Positions 20,357 through 29,408 of a stretch of 64,000 bases of DNA are shown one piece after another. The notes beneath the pieces are model-generated. The model was not told the origin of the DNA. It saw only the letters and a list, made by a program, of their open reading frames with translations, and searched no databases. The DNA is from Nipponacmea schrenckii (lineage: Eukaryota; Mollusca; Gastropoda; Lottiidae). The stretch spans positions 30,305,106 to 30,369,105 of the forward strand of contig JAUJPP010000005.1 in NCBI GenBank assembly GCA_030562195.1, given 5' to 3'. Each line of letters opens with the position of its first letter. The first letter of the stretch is position 1. A program made the translations under genes and the position numbers.

Positions 20357-20878
20357 CTAAGACTCTATAAAATAAAGACCCAACTATAAAACGAAGACCC
20401 ATAGAACTATAAAACGAAGACCCATAGGACTATAAAACGAAGACCCAACTAGAAAACGAAGACCCATAGGACTATAAAACGAAGACCCAACTAGAAAACG
20501 AAGACCCATAGGACTATAAAACGAAGACCCAACTATAAAACGAAGACCCATAGGACTATAAAACGAAGACCCAACTATGAAGTTATGGTTTTCTTTTAGA
20601 TAGAAATAAAACGCATAGTCAACGTAGACCGAAGATGGAAGACCCCTATAAAACGAAGACCCAACTATAAAACGCAGACCCACTCTACTATAAAACGAAG
20701 ACCCAACTATAAAACGAAGACCCACTCAACTATAAAACGAAGACCCAACTATAAAACGAAGACCCACTCAACTATAAAACGAAGCCCCAACTATAAAACG
20801 AAGACCCACTCTACTATAAAACGAAGACCCAACTATAAAACGAAGACCCACTCTACTATAAAACGAAGACCCAACTAT
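20357..20878. repeat. Dimeric minisatellite, ~20 and ~22-bp half units
   Basis: Tandem copies of CTATAAAACGAAGACCCA alternate with slightly different tails, giving a ~42-44-bp dimer. Left part: dimers ending CCCATAGG with CTAGAAAACG variants. Right part (from about 20645): dimers ending CCCACTC(A/T). A ~70-bp unrelated insert at 20577-20645 separates them. A 113-codon frame on the minus strand is only the repeat read as protein (GLRFIVGSSFYS). Confidence 0.92.
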
Positions 20879-20961
20879 CTGATACAAGATTTAAAGAGAT
20901 ACATTACTTCGGATTGCTGTATTTTTCTGATTATGATTATGTCGATTAGACCTTTTCTTTC

Positions 20962-21166
20962 TGTAGTATTTTCATACACCTAACTTATCGGATGTACCTT
21001 TTCCTTATCAGTCTGTATATTTATCGGTTAGTATTCTAGCCGATTGCTTGGCAACCTCGGCGCATGTCTTTTTCACATATCAATAAACATTGTTTACCAG
21101 ACAGCCATCTTGTTGAGTCATGCTTTCACATGCTGCGATCCTCAGCTGAACCCCCCAGATATTACA
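20962..21166 (+). repeat. Gypsy 5' LTR
   Basis: 205 bp, identical by eye to 25211-25415. It contains ATAAACATTG as a possible polyadenylation-type signal. Confidence 0.93.
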
Positions 21167-21230
21167 GTGGCGACGAGGATAGCTCGCTGAAGATCAACTC
21201 AAGTAAGAATATTCAGTCGAATATTTCACG

Positions 21231-21827
21231 ATGGCGGCAGCCCATATCGGAAAAATTGAAGCTTTCAACGACTCTGAAGAAACTTTTGAAAACTACATCG
21301 AAAGACTCGAACAGTTTTTTGTGGTCAACGATTTTGAAGATGGTAAAAAAGCTTCAGCGTTTCTTACAGTCGTCGGACCAAAAACATATGGGTTGTTAAA
21401 GAATCTGGTCGCTCCTGTTAGCCCGAAAGACAGAACTTTTGCAGCGAATGTTGAAACCTTGAAGGGGCATTTTCAACCAAAACCACTGATCATATTTGAG
21501 AGGTATAAATTTCACACCAGAAATCAGAGGGAAGGGGAAACGGTAGCCTCATACATTGTTGAACTGAAAAGCCTAGCCAAAACATGCGATTTCCGGACAT
21601 TCTTAGATGACGCATTACGTGACAGACTGGTCTGTGGTATGTTAAAGGCAAGTACACAGAAGCGGTTACTGTCTGAAGCTGACCTAACATTTACCAAAGC
21701 CTGCGATGTAAGTCTGGCAGTAGAAAAAGCTGATAAAAACATGAGTGAAATCAGTCTCAAGACATCGCAAGCTCCAGTAAACAAGATTCAGCAAAGTCCA
21801 TTCAAGAATAAAGACAAAGTCCTATAA
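21231..21827 (+). CDS. Gypsy gag (matrix/capsid part), truncated
   Basis: 198 residues starting MAAAHIGKIEAF. It has the usual retrotransposon gag capsid-like helical region (RLEQFFVVNDFED, then FERYKFHTRNQREGETV and YIVELKSLAKTC, near residues 25-130), which packages the element RNA. The start is the first ATG after the LTR and leader, in a good GATGGCGG context. The frame stops at TAA just before the basic linker that should lead to the zinc knuckles; that segment is present but shifted (21828-22144). The product would lack nucleic-acid-binding knuckles. Confidence 0.88.
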   Translation: MAAAHIGKIEAFNDSEETFENYIERLEQFFVVNDFEDGKKASAFLTVVGPKTYGLLKNLVAPVSPKDRTFAANVETLKGHFQPKPLIIFERYKFHTRNQREGETVASYIVELKSLAKTCDFRTFLDDALRDRLVCGMLKASTQKRLLSEADLTFTKACDVSLAVEKADKNMSEISLKTSQAPVNKIQQSPFKNKDKVL

Positions 21828-22144
21828 ACAGGAAAGAAGGTAAATTTAATCAACAATATAAGAAGAAAAAAACAGATTCCAACAAAAACGGCAACTGTTC
21901 GATGTTGGTAACATTACGCGGACGTGTTTTTTAAAACTGAAAGTGTATTCGTTAACAAACTTCATCGGGTAAGAATTTTCAAACAATTATCAACCTTTTT
22001 TTCCCAACAAGATATTTTGGAAGTTTTGGATTCCAAACCAGGATGAACGTTCTTTTACATAGCAATGAGAAATTGTTTAGGGCCAAATTTGTGTCTTTTT
22101 AATTTTGGGTGAACTCCTAGAATAAGTGGACACTGGAAAGCGCT
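21828..22144 (+). pseudogene. Degraded Gypsy zinc-knuckle and protease start
   Basis: The sequence keeps traces of the expected gag-pol link: a basic stretch, a GNCS..., GNITRT knuckle-like piece, FKTESVF and NKLHRV pieces spread over several frames, then a DTG protease motif at 22129-22137. Stops interrupt every frame, and the DTG lies one frame off the pol frame that continues after it (a single extra base near 22138-22141). The knuckle cysteines are mostly lost. Confidence 0.7.
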
Positions 22145-25100
22145 GTGTCAATAATTAAAATATTGTACAGAATGTTTAAGTACATTTCTGTAAAAATTTC
22201 AACATTAACTTTGAAAACCTATAGTGGGGAGATAATCCCAGTGATAGGTGAAGTGGTGGTTCCGGTAACATATGGAGACCAAAGATGTAGATTACCACTT
22301 GTTGTTGCGGAAGGAAATGGTCCTGCATTGCTGGGGAGAAATTGGCTGTCATCAATAAAACTGGATTGGTCAAATATTTTCAAAATCCAGACAGAGAATG
22401 CTGAGATAAATGTGTTATTAAAGAGATATTCCAACTTGTTCAATAAAGACATTGGTACCATAAAAGACTTTAAGGCGGACATAGTGTTGTCAAAGGAGGC
22501 GCCACCAATCTTTAAGAAAGCTCGTACAGTCCCGTATGCACTGAAAGAAGCAGTAGAGAGGGAACTCTTGAGACTCGAACAACAAGGTATTGTCTCAAAA
22601 GTGGAGAGAAGTAGATGGGCCGCTCCTTTGGTCATTGTTCCGAAATCCGATTCGTCAATCCGGCTGTGTGCTGATTTCAAGGTTACGGTTAATCAGTTTC
22701 TAGCAGAACATCAATATCCTTTACCTAATGTGGAGGATTTGTTTGCTACACTAGCGGGTGGAAAGAAGTTTACGAAGTTGGATTTATCCCAGGCGTACCA
22801 ACAGCTGGAACTCAGTGAGAGGTCGAAGGAGTACCTAACTGTAAATACTTCCTTAGGACTGTATCGCTATCATCGATTACCATTTGGGGTATCTAGTGCA
22901 CCAGGTATTTTCCAGTCTGTTATGGATCAGATACTGTGTGGGATGAACAATGTTGTGTGTCGTATTGATGACATTTTAATAACCGCACCCGATGACGAAA
23001 CTCATCTGAAAACACTGGATGAGGTGTTTCAGCGGTTGAACAATCATAATATACATTTGCGTTTGGATAAGTGTAGGTTTATGGAGGATAAAGTGGTATA
23101 TATGGGACATATGGTGAACTCAGAAGGTTTACATCCAACTCAAGATAAGATCGAAGCTATTCGGAAAGCTCCTAGTCCAACAAACATTACAGAGCTTAAA
23201 TCATTTTTAGGACTACTAAATTACTACGGCAGTTTTATTTCAAATCTGTCTAGTTTGTTACAACCCTTACATAAACTTTTACAGAAAAATTACCAATGGT
23301 GTTGGTCAAGGGAGTGTGAAGAAGTGTTCCTGAAATGTAAGGAGTTACTTAGCAGTGAAGATTTACTGGTTCACTACGATGTCAAGAAACCCATCAAATT
23401 AGCCTGTGATGCATCAAATTACGGACTGGGTGCTGTTATTTCGCACGTGATGGATGATGGAACTGAACGACCGATAGCTTTTGCATCAAGGACACTAGCT
23501 CCTAGTGAGAAAAATTACGCTCAAATAGAGAAGGAGGCTTTATCTTTGATATTTGGTGTTAAAAAGTTCCATAAATATCTCTATGGTAGGAAGTTTATTT
23601 TGGAGACCGACCACAAACCTCTTACAACTATTTTAGGATCCAAATCAGATGTTCCGACATTGGCGGCTGCGCGCTTACAAAGGTGGGCTTTAATATTGGC
23701 AAGTTTCCAGTACGAGATTCGGTATAGACAATCAACAGACCACAGTAATGCAGACGCGATGTCACGTTTACCGTTAAATTCAGAGACGGTGTCTGAAGAA
23801 ATGAACATTTTTCATTTTACGTATCTGAATGAATTCCCTGTTACGGCTAAAGATATAAGTGAGGCAACCCGGAAGGATCCATTATTGTCACGTGTGTGGA
23901 CTTCTGTTATGAATGGATGGTTAAATTACAATGCCGATCGAAGTATGGAGCCGTTTTATACTAGACGGAATGAACTTTCTGCTGAACAGGGATGTATCCT
24001 ATGGGGTTTACGCGTAGTGGTACCTAATAAATTCAGGAATCGCTTGTTAGCAGAACTTCATGAACAACATCCGGGCATTTGCAGAATGAAGTCTTTGGCG
24101 AGATGTTATTTATGGTGGCCAGGTTTGGACCACGATGTTGAACAGATGGTTGGGTCGTGTGGAGTTTGTCAGTCGATACGAAAACTACCAGCGAAGGCAC
24201 CTTTAATACCATGGAAGTGGCCAACCCGTGTTTGGGAACGTATTCATGTGGATTTTGCAGAAAAGGACCTACAATCTTTTCTGGTACTAATTGACAGCCA
24301 TTCGAAATGGATTGAAGTGGTTCACATGGGTAATGTGCATAAAAATTCAACAACTAGTGGAAGGACCATCGAAGTATTACGTACCATTTTTGCTGCCTAT
24401 GGTTTACCTAAAAGGTTAGTTTCAGACAATGGCCCACAGTTTGTTTCTGTTGAATTTGAACAATTTTTGAAACGGAATGGTATAAAACAAACGTTAGTGC
24501 CTGTTTACCATCCTGCATCCAATGGGGCTGCAGAACGCTCAGTCCAGATCTTAAAAGATTCTCTCCTGGAACAAGTGTTAGACAAACAGACCAATCTGAC
24601 TATAGCTCATCGATTAGCAGATTTTCTATTTCGATATCGCTCTACTCCACATACTGTAACCGGAGTGTCTCCAGCTGAATTGTTTTTAAAACGTCAATTA
24701 AGAACTAAGCTTACGCTACTAAAACCAGATCCAGCTCAGTTCATGCAAGATAAACAACAGAGACAGAAGATACAGCATGATACAAGTTTGAAGGAGCGAA
24801 GTTTTGAAGAAGATCAGATAGTAAGAATTCGCAATTTTAGAGGGGGAAAAGAGAAATGGATTACTGGGAGAATAATCAAAGTAAAAGGCCCAAGAACGTA
24901 TTTAGTGAGAGCTGGTGGAAAGGTTCGTTACGTTCATATAGAACATATTATTAAGCTAGATGATAAAGTAGCGGGTCAGCCTAACGATGGGTCGTTTCAA
25001 CCAGGAGACGATGGTCCGTTAATAGAACTTCTGTTTGAGAATCCGGTACCACCAATTGCTGAAGATCCGGTACCAATCCAACACCCAATTCCAGTCGAAG

Positions 25101-25153
25101 AACGTCGATATCCAGATCGACTACGTAGACCACCAGAAAAACTAGACCTGTGA
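22145..25153 (+). CDS. Gypsy pol: protease C-part, RT, RNase H, integrase
   Basis: About 1,000 residues open from just after the protease DTG. In order: protease flap and LLGRNWL end (about 25-75); RT (about 130-300; PHF-equivalent APLVIVPK, KLDLSQAYQQ, then a C-R-I-D-D box at about 272-276 where the family has Y-x-D-D); RNase H with ACDASNYGLG near 420 and an IEKEAL glutamate; integrase H2C2 finger near 640-680; D near 703, SDNGPQF near 760 and E near 797 with 35-residue spacing; and a basic tail with a chromodomain-like GPRTYLV strand. Intact except for the missing N-terminus. The Tyr to Arg change beside the two catalytic Asp residues may impair RT. The GTG at 22145 is an artefactual start. 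Confidence 0.92.
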   Translation: MSIIKILYRMFKYISVKISTLTLKTYSGEIIPVIGEVVVPVTYGDQRCRLPLVVAEGNGPALLGRNWLSSIKLDWSNIFKIQTENAEINVLLKRYSNLFNKDIGTIKDFKADIVLSKEAPPIFKKARTVPYALKEAVERELLRLEQQGIVSKVERSRWAAPLVIVPKSDSSIRLCADFKVTVNQFLAEHQYPLPNVEDLFATLAGGKKFTKLDLSQAYQQLELSERSKEYLTVNTSLGLYRYHRLPFGVSSAPGIFQSVMDQILCGMNNVVCRIDDILITAPDDETHLKTLDEVFQRLNNHNIHLRLDKCRFMEDKVVYMGHMVNSEGLHPTQDKIEAIRKAPSPTNITELKSFLGLLNYYGSFISNLSSLLQPLHKLLQKNYQWCWSRECEEVFLKCKELLSSEDLLVHYDVKKPIKLACDASNYGLGAVISHVMDDGTERPIAFASRTLAPSEKNYAQIEKEALSLIFGVKKFHKYLYGRKFILETDHKPLTTILGSKSDVPTLAAARLQRWALILASFQYEIRYRQSTDHSNADAMSRLPLNSETVSEEMNIFHFTYLNEFPVTAKDISEATRKDPLLSRVWTSVMNGWLNYNADRSMEPFYTRRNELSAEQGCILWGLRVVVPNKFRNRLLAELHEQHPGICRMKSLARCYLWWPGLDHDVEQMVGSCGVCQSIRKLPAKAPLIPWKWPTRVWERIHVDFAEKDLQSFLVLIDSHSKWIEVVHMGNVHKNSTTSGRTIEVLRTIFAAYGLPKRLVSDNGPQFVSVEFEQFLKRNGIKQTLVPVYHPASNGAAERSVQILKDSLLEQVLDKQTNLTIAHRLADFLFRYRSTPHTVTGVSPAELFLKRQLRTKLTLLKPDPAQFMQDKQQRQKIQHDTSLKERSFEEDQIVRIRNFRGGKEKWITGRIIKVKGPRTYLVRAGGKVRYVHIEHIIKLDDKVAGQPNDGSFQPGDDGPLIELLFENPVPPIAEDPVPIQHPIPVEERRYPDRLRRPPEKLDL

Positions 25154-25197
25154 TTTATGAACATTTTATTACGAACAATTTAAATACTTCTCATATT

Positions 25198-25210
25198 AAA
25201 AAGGGAGGAG
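25198..25210 (+). other. Gypsy polypurine tract
   Basis: AAAAAGGGAGGAG ends directly at the right LTR, the plus-strand priming site of the element. Confidence 0.8.
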
Positions 25211-25415
25211 TGTAGTATTTTCATACACCTAACTTATCGGATGTACCTTTTCCTTATCAGTCTGTATATTTATCGGTTAGTATTCTAGCCGATTGCTTGG
25301 CAACCTCGGCGCATGTCTTTTTCACATATCAATAAACATTGTTTACCAGACAGCCATCTTGTTGAGTCATGCTTTCACATGCTGCGATCCTCAGCTGAAC
25401 CCCCCAGATATTACA
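25211..25415 (+). repeat. Gypsy 3' LTR
   Basis: 205 bp, identical by eye to the 5' LTR, followed by the CTTTC target copy. Confidence 0.93.
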
Positions 25416-25420
25416 CTTTC

Positions 25421-26100
25421 TAGATGCCACCTGTGTAATACAGGACAAAGGGTATAGAAAATGTTTAATAGAGCTAGTCATTTTGGCATAAAATGAAGTA
25501 TAAAGTATAATTTTCCTTCAATGTCAGGGCTTCAAAAAGAGTTAGGTTTGGTATCTGATTTAATTGGGTGTGTGGTCAGCGTTAACAATTGTTTGTCCTT
25601 TTTGTTTACAGAAAAGTGTAGTAAAAGTGTGTTTCTGCTTTTCAATTGCAGATATTCTTTATTTCCTTTTGATATGTGATCAGGTTATCCACATTAACCT
25701 TCACTTCAAAGGCTACGTTTCCTGTTGGGATAAAGTAAATATTGGTTGGTCTCAAGGTCTCTTGGTTTTAGGCTAAACAAAACGATAGGCTAAATATATT
25801 CTCACTGCCTATATTTATAGAACTGTAACCAGTTCTATGCCATTATGAAGCTGTATATTTCAAATCGTCTTAGAAACAGGTTGAATAACCGATCACAGAC
25901 ACCCTATTTTAATGATTTATCTGCTAGTATGGGCTTGGATTCTGCGCACTGTAACATTACTTTTGTAAACATTCATCTCGGCATTTTGTCACCTCGAACT
26001 AAGGTATGTTTTGGAAGGGACGACCCTTAACACTTACATAAATGATCATTAGGCCTACCAATACGACGACAAAAACCGCTAATCCGGAAGCCAGTATGAA
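25421..26100. other. No gene recognised
   Basis: AT-rich flank between the Gypsy element and the polymerase remnant. Only short chance frames. Confidence 0.35.
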
Positions 26101-26128
26101 GTAGCCTAGGCCTACTTTAAATGGCAAA

Positions 26129-28400
26129 GTGACACGCGTCGGATTGATGACATGGACTGGACCCAATAGTTTCCAAACCAAGAAGACACACCGTATAATT
26201 GAAAAAGTTGGCGGTCGGATGGAGGCATGTCGAGGCAAAGAAGATTGGGACTTGTATGGCCAAGCTTTAGACAAAGAAGGCTACCAGCTGAATATTTATT
26301 CTCAGCAACTTTTTGGCAAAGCAGCTTACAGGTCTCAAAAGTACGTAGAAGGAACGCCAAAACATTTGAATTTATACCATCATTCAAAACCTTTCGATGT
26401 CATCACTAAAATGGCTGCTTTCGTAGAACGTTCTTATTTCTGCGAGACCCTGTCAAGTAGGTTATAACAATGCACAAGATCACAAATGTCACGTGATGTG
26501 TCATAAATGTCGTCAGTCTGGACCCGAATGTGTCCCTTAGTCCTCTTCCCGGGAGTGTCCCGATTGTCATGGCCGGTTTAACAATCAAGACTGTTTTAAC
26601 CGACACAGGACGCCACGTACGCAGGATGCCGTTCCCGTGTGCGAACGCTGGAAGCGTTGTGTCAGGTGTTTTAAGGAATGGGACGTCCTCAAGACTCATA
26701 GTCGATTAGATGATCACGTCTGGGGAGAATACCAATGCAAAATCTGCAAAATTTTTCAGACCAAATCCGATCGATTGTGTTACATGTATATTCAAAAGGC
26801 GAAATGTCAACGGAAACAAAGAAGAACAAATCTCAGAGTTACAGCAAAAAGATCTGACTCGCTTCGTCTTTTTCGATTTTGAATGCCGGCAGGATTCGGG
26901 AGAACATGTACCCAACTTGTGTGTTTTGCAACTCTGTTGCCATTTCTGTATCCACGAAAACAAAAGCTGTCAATATTGCGACTCTTATTGGAATCAACAA
27001 AAAGAAGTCGTGATGGAGGGGGCCGATACGCTAGATGAAGTAGGACGTTGGTTAGTACGTCTGGTGGGCCGTAAACTGGTCGATGGAGGAATACCAAATG
27101 ACCGCGTCAAGAAATCATCCTGAGTCATCTGTGTGGCACACAACTTCAAAGGGTACGATGGCATTTTGATCATGCAAGCCATCAACAAACACGCCGTGAC
27201 TGCACCAGACATCATTATGACGGGAGGAAAAGTCATGTCCATTTCCATGGGATGCCTCAAGTTTGTCGATTCCTTAAACTACTTAGCCATGGCCTTAAAA
27301 ACATGCCGGGGATATTTGGCCTAACGGAAATTAAAAAAGGGTATTTTCCTTATTTTTTTAATACCCCGGAAAACAGCCAATACGCCTATTGAGACCTACG
27401 ATCCGGATGGCATGAGTTTTAAGGAAAGAGAAAAATTTGAGAAATGGTATAAACAACAACAAGGACACACGTTTGATTTCCAAAAGGAATTTCTTACTTA
27501 TTATCGGAGTGACGTAGATATTTTGAGAAGAAGTTGTGGCAAATTTAGACGCATTTTTCTTGTCGACATGGGGATAGATCCTTTCGAATCCAGCATGACA
27601 TTAGCGGCTGCCTGTAACAAAGTGTACAGGATGCACTATCTACCTGTGGACACTATTCCCATCATACCGAGAGCTTTGATGCAGAATTCGGGAAAGGACG
27701 AAGATTGGCACCGCTCTCAACCACGTTAACAGTCCAACAAAGCTTTGCGGTGGTTAGAATGGGAACAGCACATTCGAACTATAACCGCTTTTCGAGATGG
27801 AACGGCTCTACCCAACATCAAACACTCGGCCAACGGTGGAGAAATGAAAGTGGGACCCTACAGTTTGGACGGTATTGACAAGGAAAACAACGTCGCCTAC
27901 GAGTTTTTCGGATGCGCCTTCCACGGCTGCCAAAATTACTTTCCAAAACATGTACAAGACGTCAAACAAGACCAAGTACGGTCTAACAAACATCGTAACC
28001 ATCTGGGAATGTCAGGTGGAAAAAGAAAGACGCACAAACGAAGACATGGAAGAATTTTTTCGTGCTTTGGCAGTCAATGGCTGGCCAAATCCCGAACCGC
28101 TGTTTCCCAGGGTCGCTTTTTTTTGACTGTTCCGAAAGAGGATGAAGAGATTAGGTATTGGATGCTGTGTCTTTGTATCCCTATATCTGCAAATACGGCA
28201 AGTTTCCCATTCAAGAACCCCAAATTATCACACAACCGGACCAAGTGAATTGGCAACAGTACGAGGGGTTGATACAATGTCAAGTCTTACCACCCCGACA
28301 ACTCTATCACCCCGTGTTGCCGTTTCGATGGAACAACAAAACAACGTTAATACCTTGTGTACGTATTACTGGACCAAATTTCTGGTGACTAAATTCCTTG
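26129..28400 (+). pseudogene. Polinton/Maverick-type protein-primed DNA polymerase B, decayed
   Basis: Fragments of one long protein run across frames. 26129-26467: N-terminal part with LYGQALDKEGYQLNIY and a KPFDVITKMAAF segment. 26470-26830: Cys/His-rich finger region (CERWKRCVRC, CKICKIF) split by stops. 26710-27123: exonuclease motif I (FVFFDFECR near 26870). 27133-27324: motif II (AHNFKGYDGILI). 27412-27729: motif III (TYYRSDVDILRR). 27745-28100: the EFFGCAFHGC segment. 28158-28390: polymerase motif A (DAVSLYPYICKYG). It ends there, before the KxY and DTD motifs. At least eight stops or shifts. No integrase, ATPase or capsid gene accompanies it, so it is a stranded piece of a large DNA transposon. 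Confidence 0.85.
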
Positions 28401-28434
28401 TTACCAAGTTACCGTTTACCTGGAATTGATAGGC

Positions 28435-28560
28435 GGCAGTCTAGTTCAAATTTGACAATTCTATGAACAGTTTTTGAGTTATTACCCTTGACTTAGTAAA
28501 ATCTCGTCAAACCTTTATTATGGGTGCAATAGATTCAATTAACGTCTGTCACGGATGCCT
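28435..28560 (-). repeat. Pearl-like core fragment
   Basis: Contains AACAGTTTTTGAGTTATTAC and GACTTAGTAAAATCTCGTC, inverted relative to the 14-kb core. No termini. Confidence 0.5.
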
Positions 28561-28639
28561 TCTACACGGTGCAAGAATTGTAATTCCAGAAAGCTTGCAA
28601 CCAAAGATCCTTGAACTACTATAGTATATCCTGCTCATA

Positions 28640-28805
28640 CGACCACCTTTATTAAGAGCCCACCTTCAATAAGCGACCACAATAAATTCCCCCCTAAGAG
28701 TTTTCAATGTAATTATCCACTAATAAGCGGCCACATTCATTACGCGACCAGCGGCCATGTATTATACTCCCAATTGATTAAAATAACTCAATTAAGCGAC
28801 CATGA
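28640..28805. repeat. Cluster of TAAGCGACCA-type short repeats
   Basis: Five or six degenerate copies of (T)AAGCG(A/G)CCA within 165 bp (for example near 28672, 28731, 28756 and 28793). This looks like the subterminal repeats of a DNA transposon end; no transposase is seen. Confidence 0.4.
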
Positions 28806-29103
28806 CACTTTTGATTATCTCCCGTAACAAAAATCACGTTTACGCGTCGGTGATATTCAATGAGATTATCGCTAATCGGTAATTAGATAATCTTCTACAG
28901 ATTAATTGTATAGCCTGTTGCTGATTAATATTGAATGATATCAGCGTATTGACAATTATTATAAAGTACATATAAATCGGATAAAAAATGGCGAAATAAT
29001 TTAAAGTTTGCTAAAATGTGAAACTATAAGATGACGGCGCATGTATCACTTCCGGTCCGGATATTTTCTTCTACATGCATTGTAATAATGCACAATAGAT
29101 AGA

Positions 29104-29400
29104 ATTTTTTTGTCGACATTTTAATTTACACCGGAGGTGGGGTCACTTTGGGTGGTTTTGAAAAAAACGGAAGTCCTCACACCAGAACAGAAAGTAATAC
29201 AAAAAAATTACTATTGGTATATTATTTGTATGGACAACTTGTCTATATGCTAAGAATTCCAGCTTGATCCGAAAATAAGCAACAAAGTTAGAAATTTTGG
29301 ACAATTTTATCTCCAAATCCAGAAATTGTAAATTTTCAAATGCACCCAATATATCTTTTTACAACTAACATATTAAAGAAATTTTGAAGTAAATCAGTCC
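29104..29400. repeat. Diverged copy of the 34-kb 0.6-kb repeat
   Basis: Shares GGAAGTCC..CAC..CC and CGGAAGT..T-type spacing and the AATTCCAG.TTGATCCG segment with 34390-34520. Strongly diverged, non-coding. Confidence 0.4.
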
Positions 29401-29408
29401 AGAAATAT

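Larger units (their letters stand above)
20962..25415 (+). mobile_element. Ty3/Gypsy LTR retrotransposon with identical LTRs
   Basis: A 4,454-bp element. Its 205-bp LTRs (20962-21166, 25211-25415) begin TGTAGTATTTT, end GATATTACA and show no difference that I can find. The target duplication CTTTC flanks it (20957-20961, 25416-25420). TGGCGACGAGGAT directly after the left LTR is the likely primer-binding region. The purine tract AAAAAGGGAGGAG directly precedes the right LTR. A gag frame, a broken knuckle/protease region and a pol frame follow in Gypsy order (RT, RNase H, integrase). Identical LTRs mean a very recent insertion. Confidence 0.95.

Noticed and set aside
20384..20725. 113-codon minus-strand frame with repeated GLRFIVGSSFYS
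   Set aside because: It is the minisatellite read as protein; the period follows the DNA repeat and there is no independent coding signal.
20357..20878. CRISPR-like array
   Set aside because: Units are contiguous without variable spacers, and the genome is animal.
25845..26030. Polinton N-terminal extension upstream of 26129
   Set aside because: The 61-codon frame does not resemble polymerase or other Polinton proteins.
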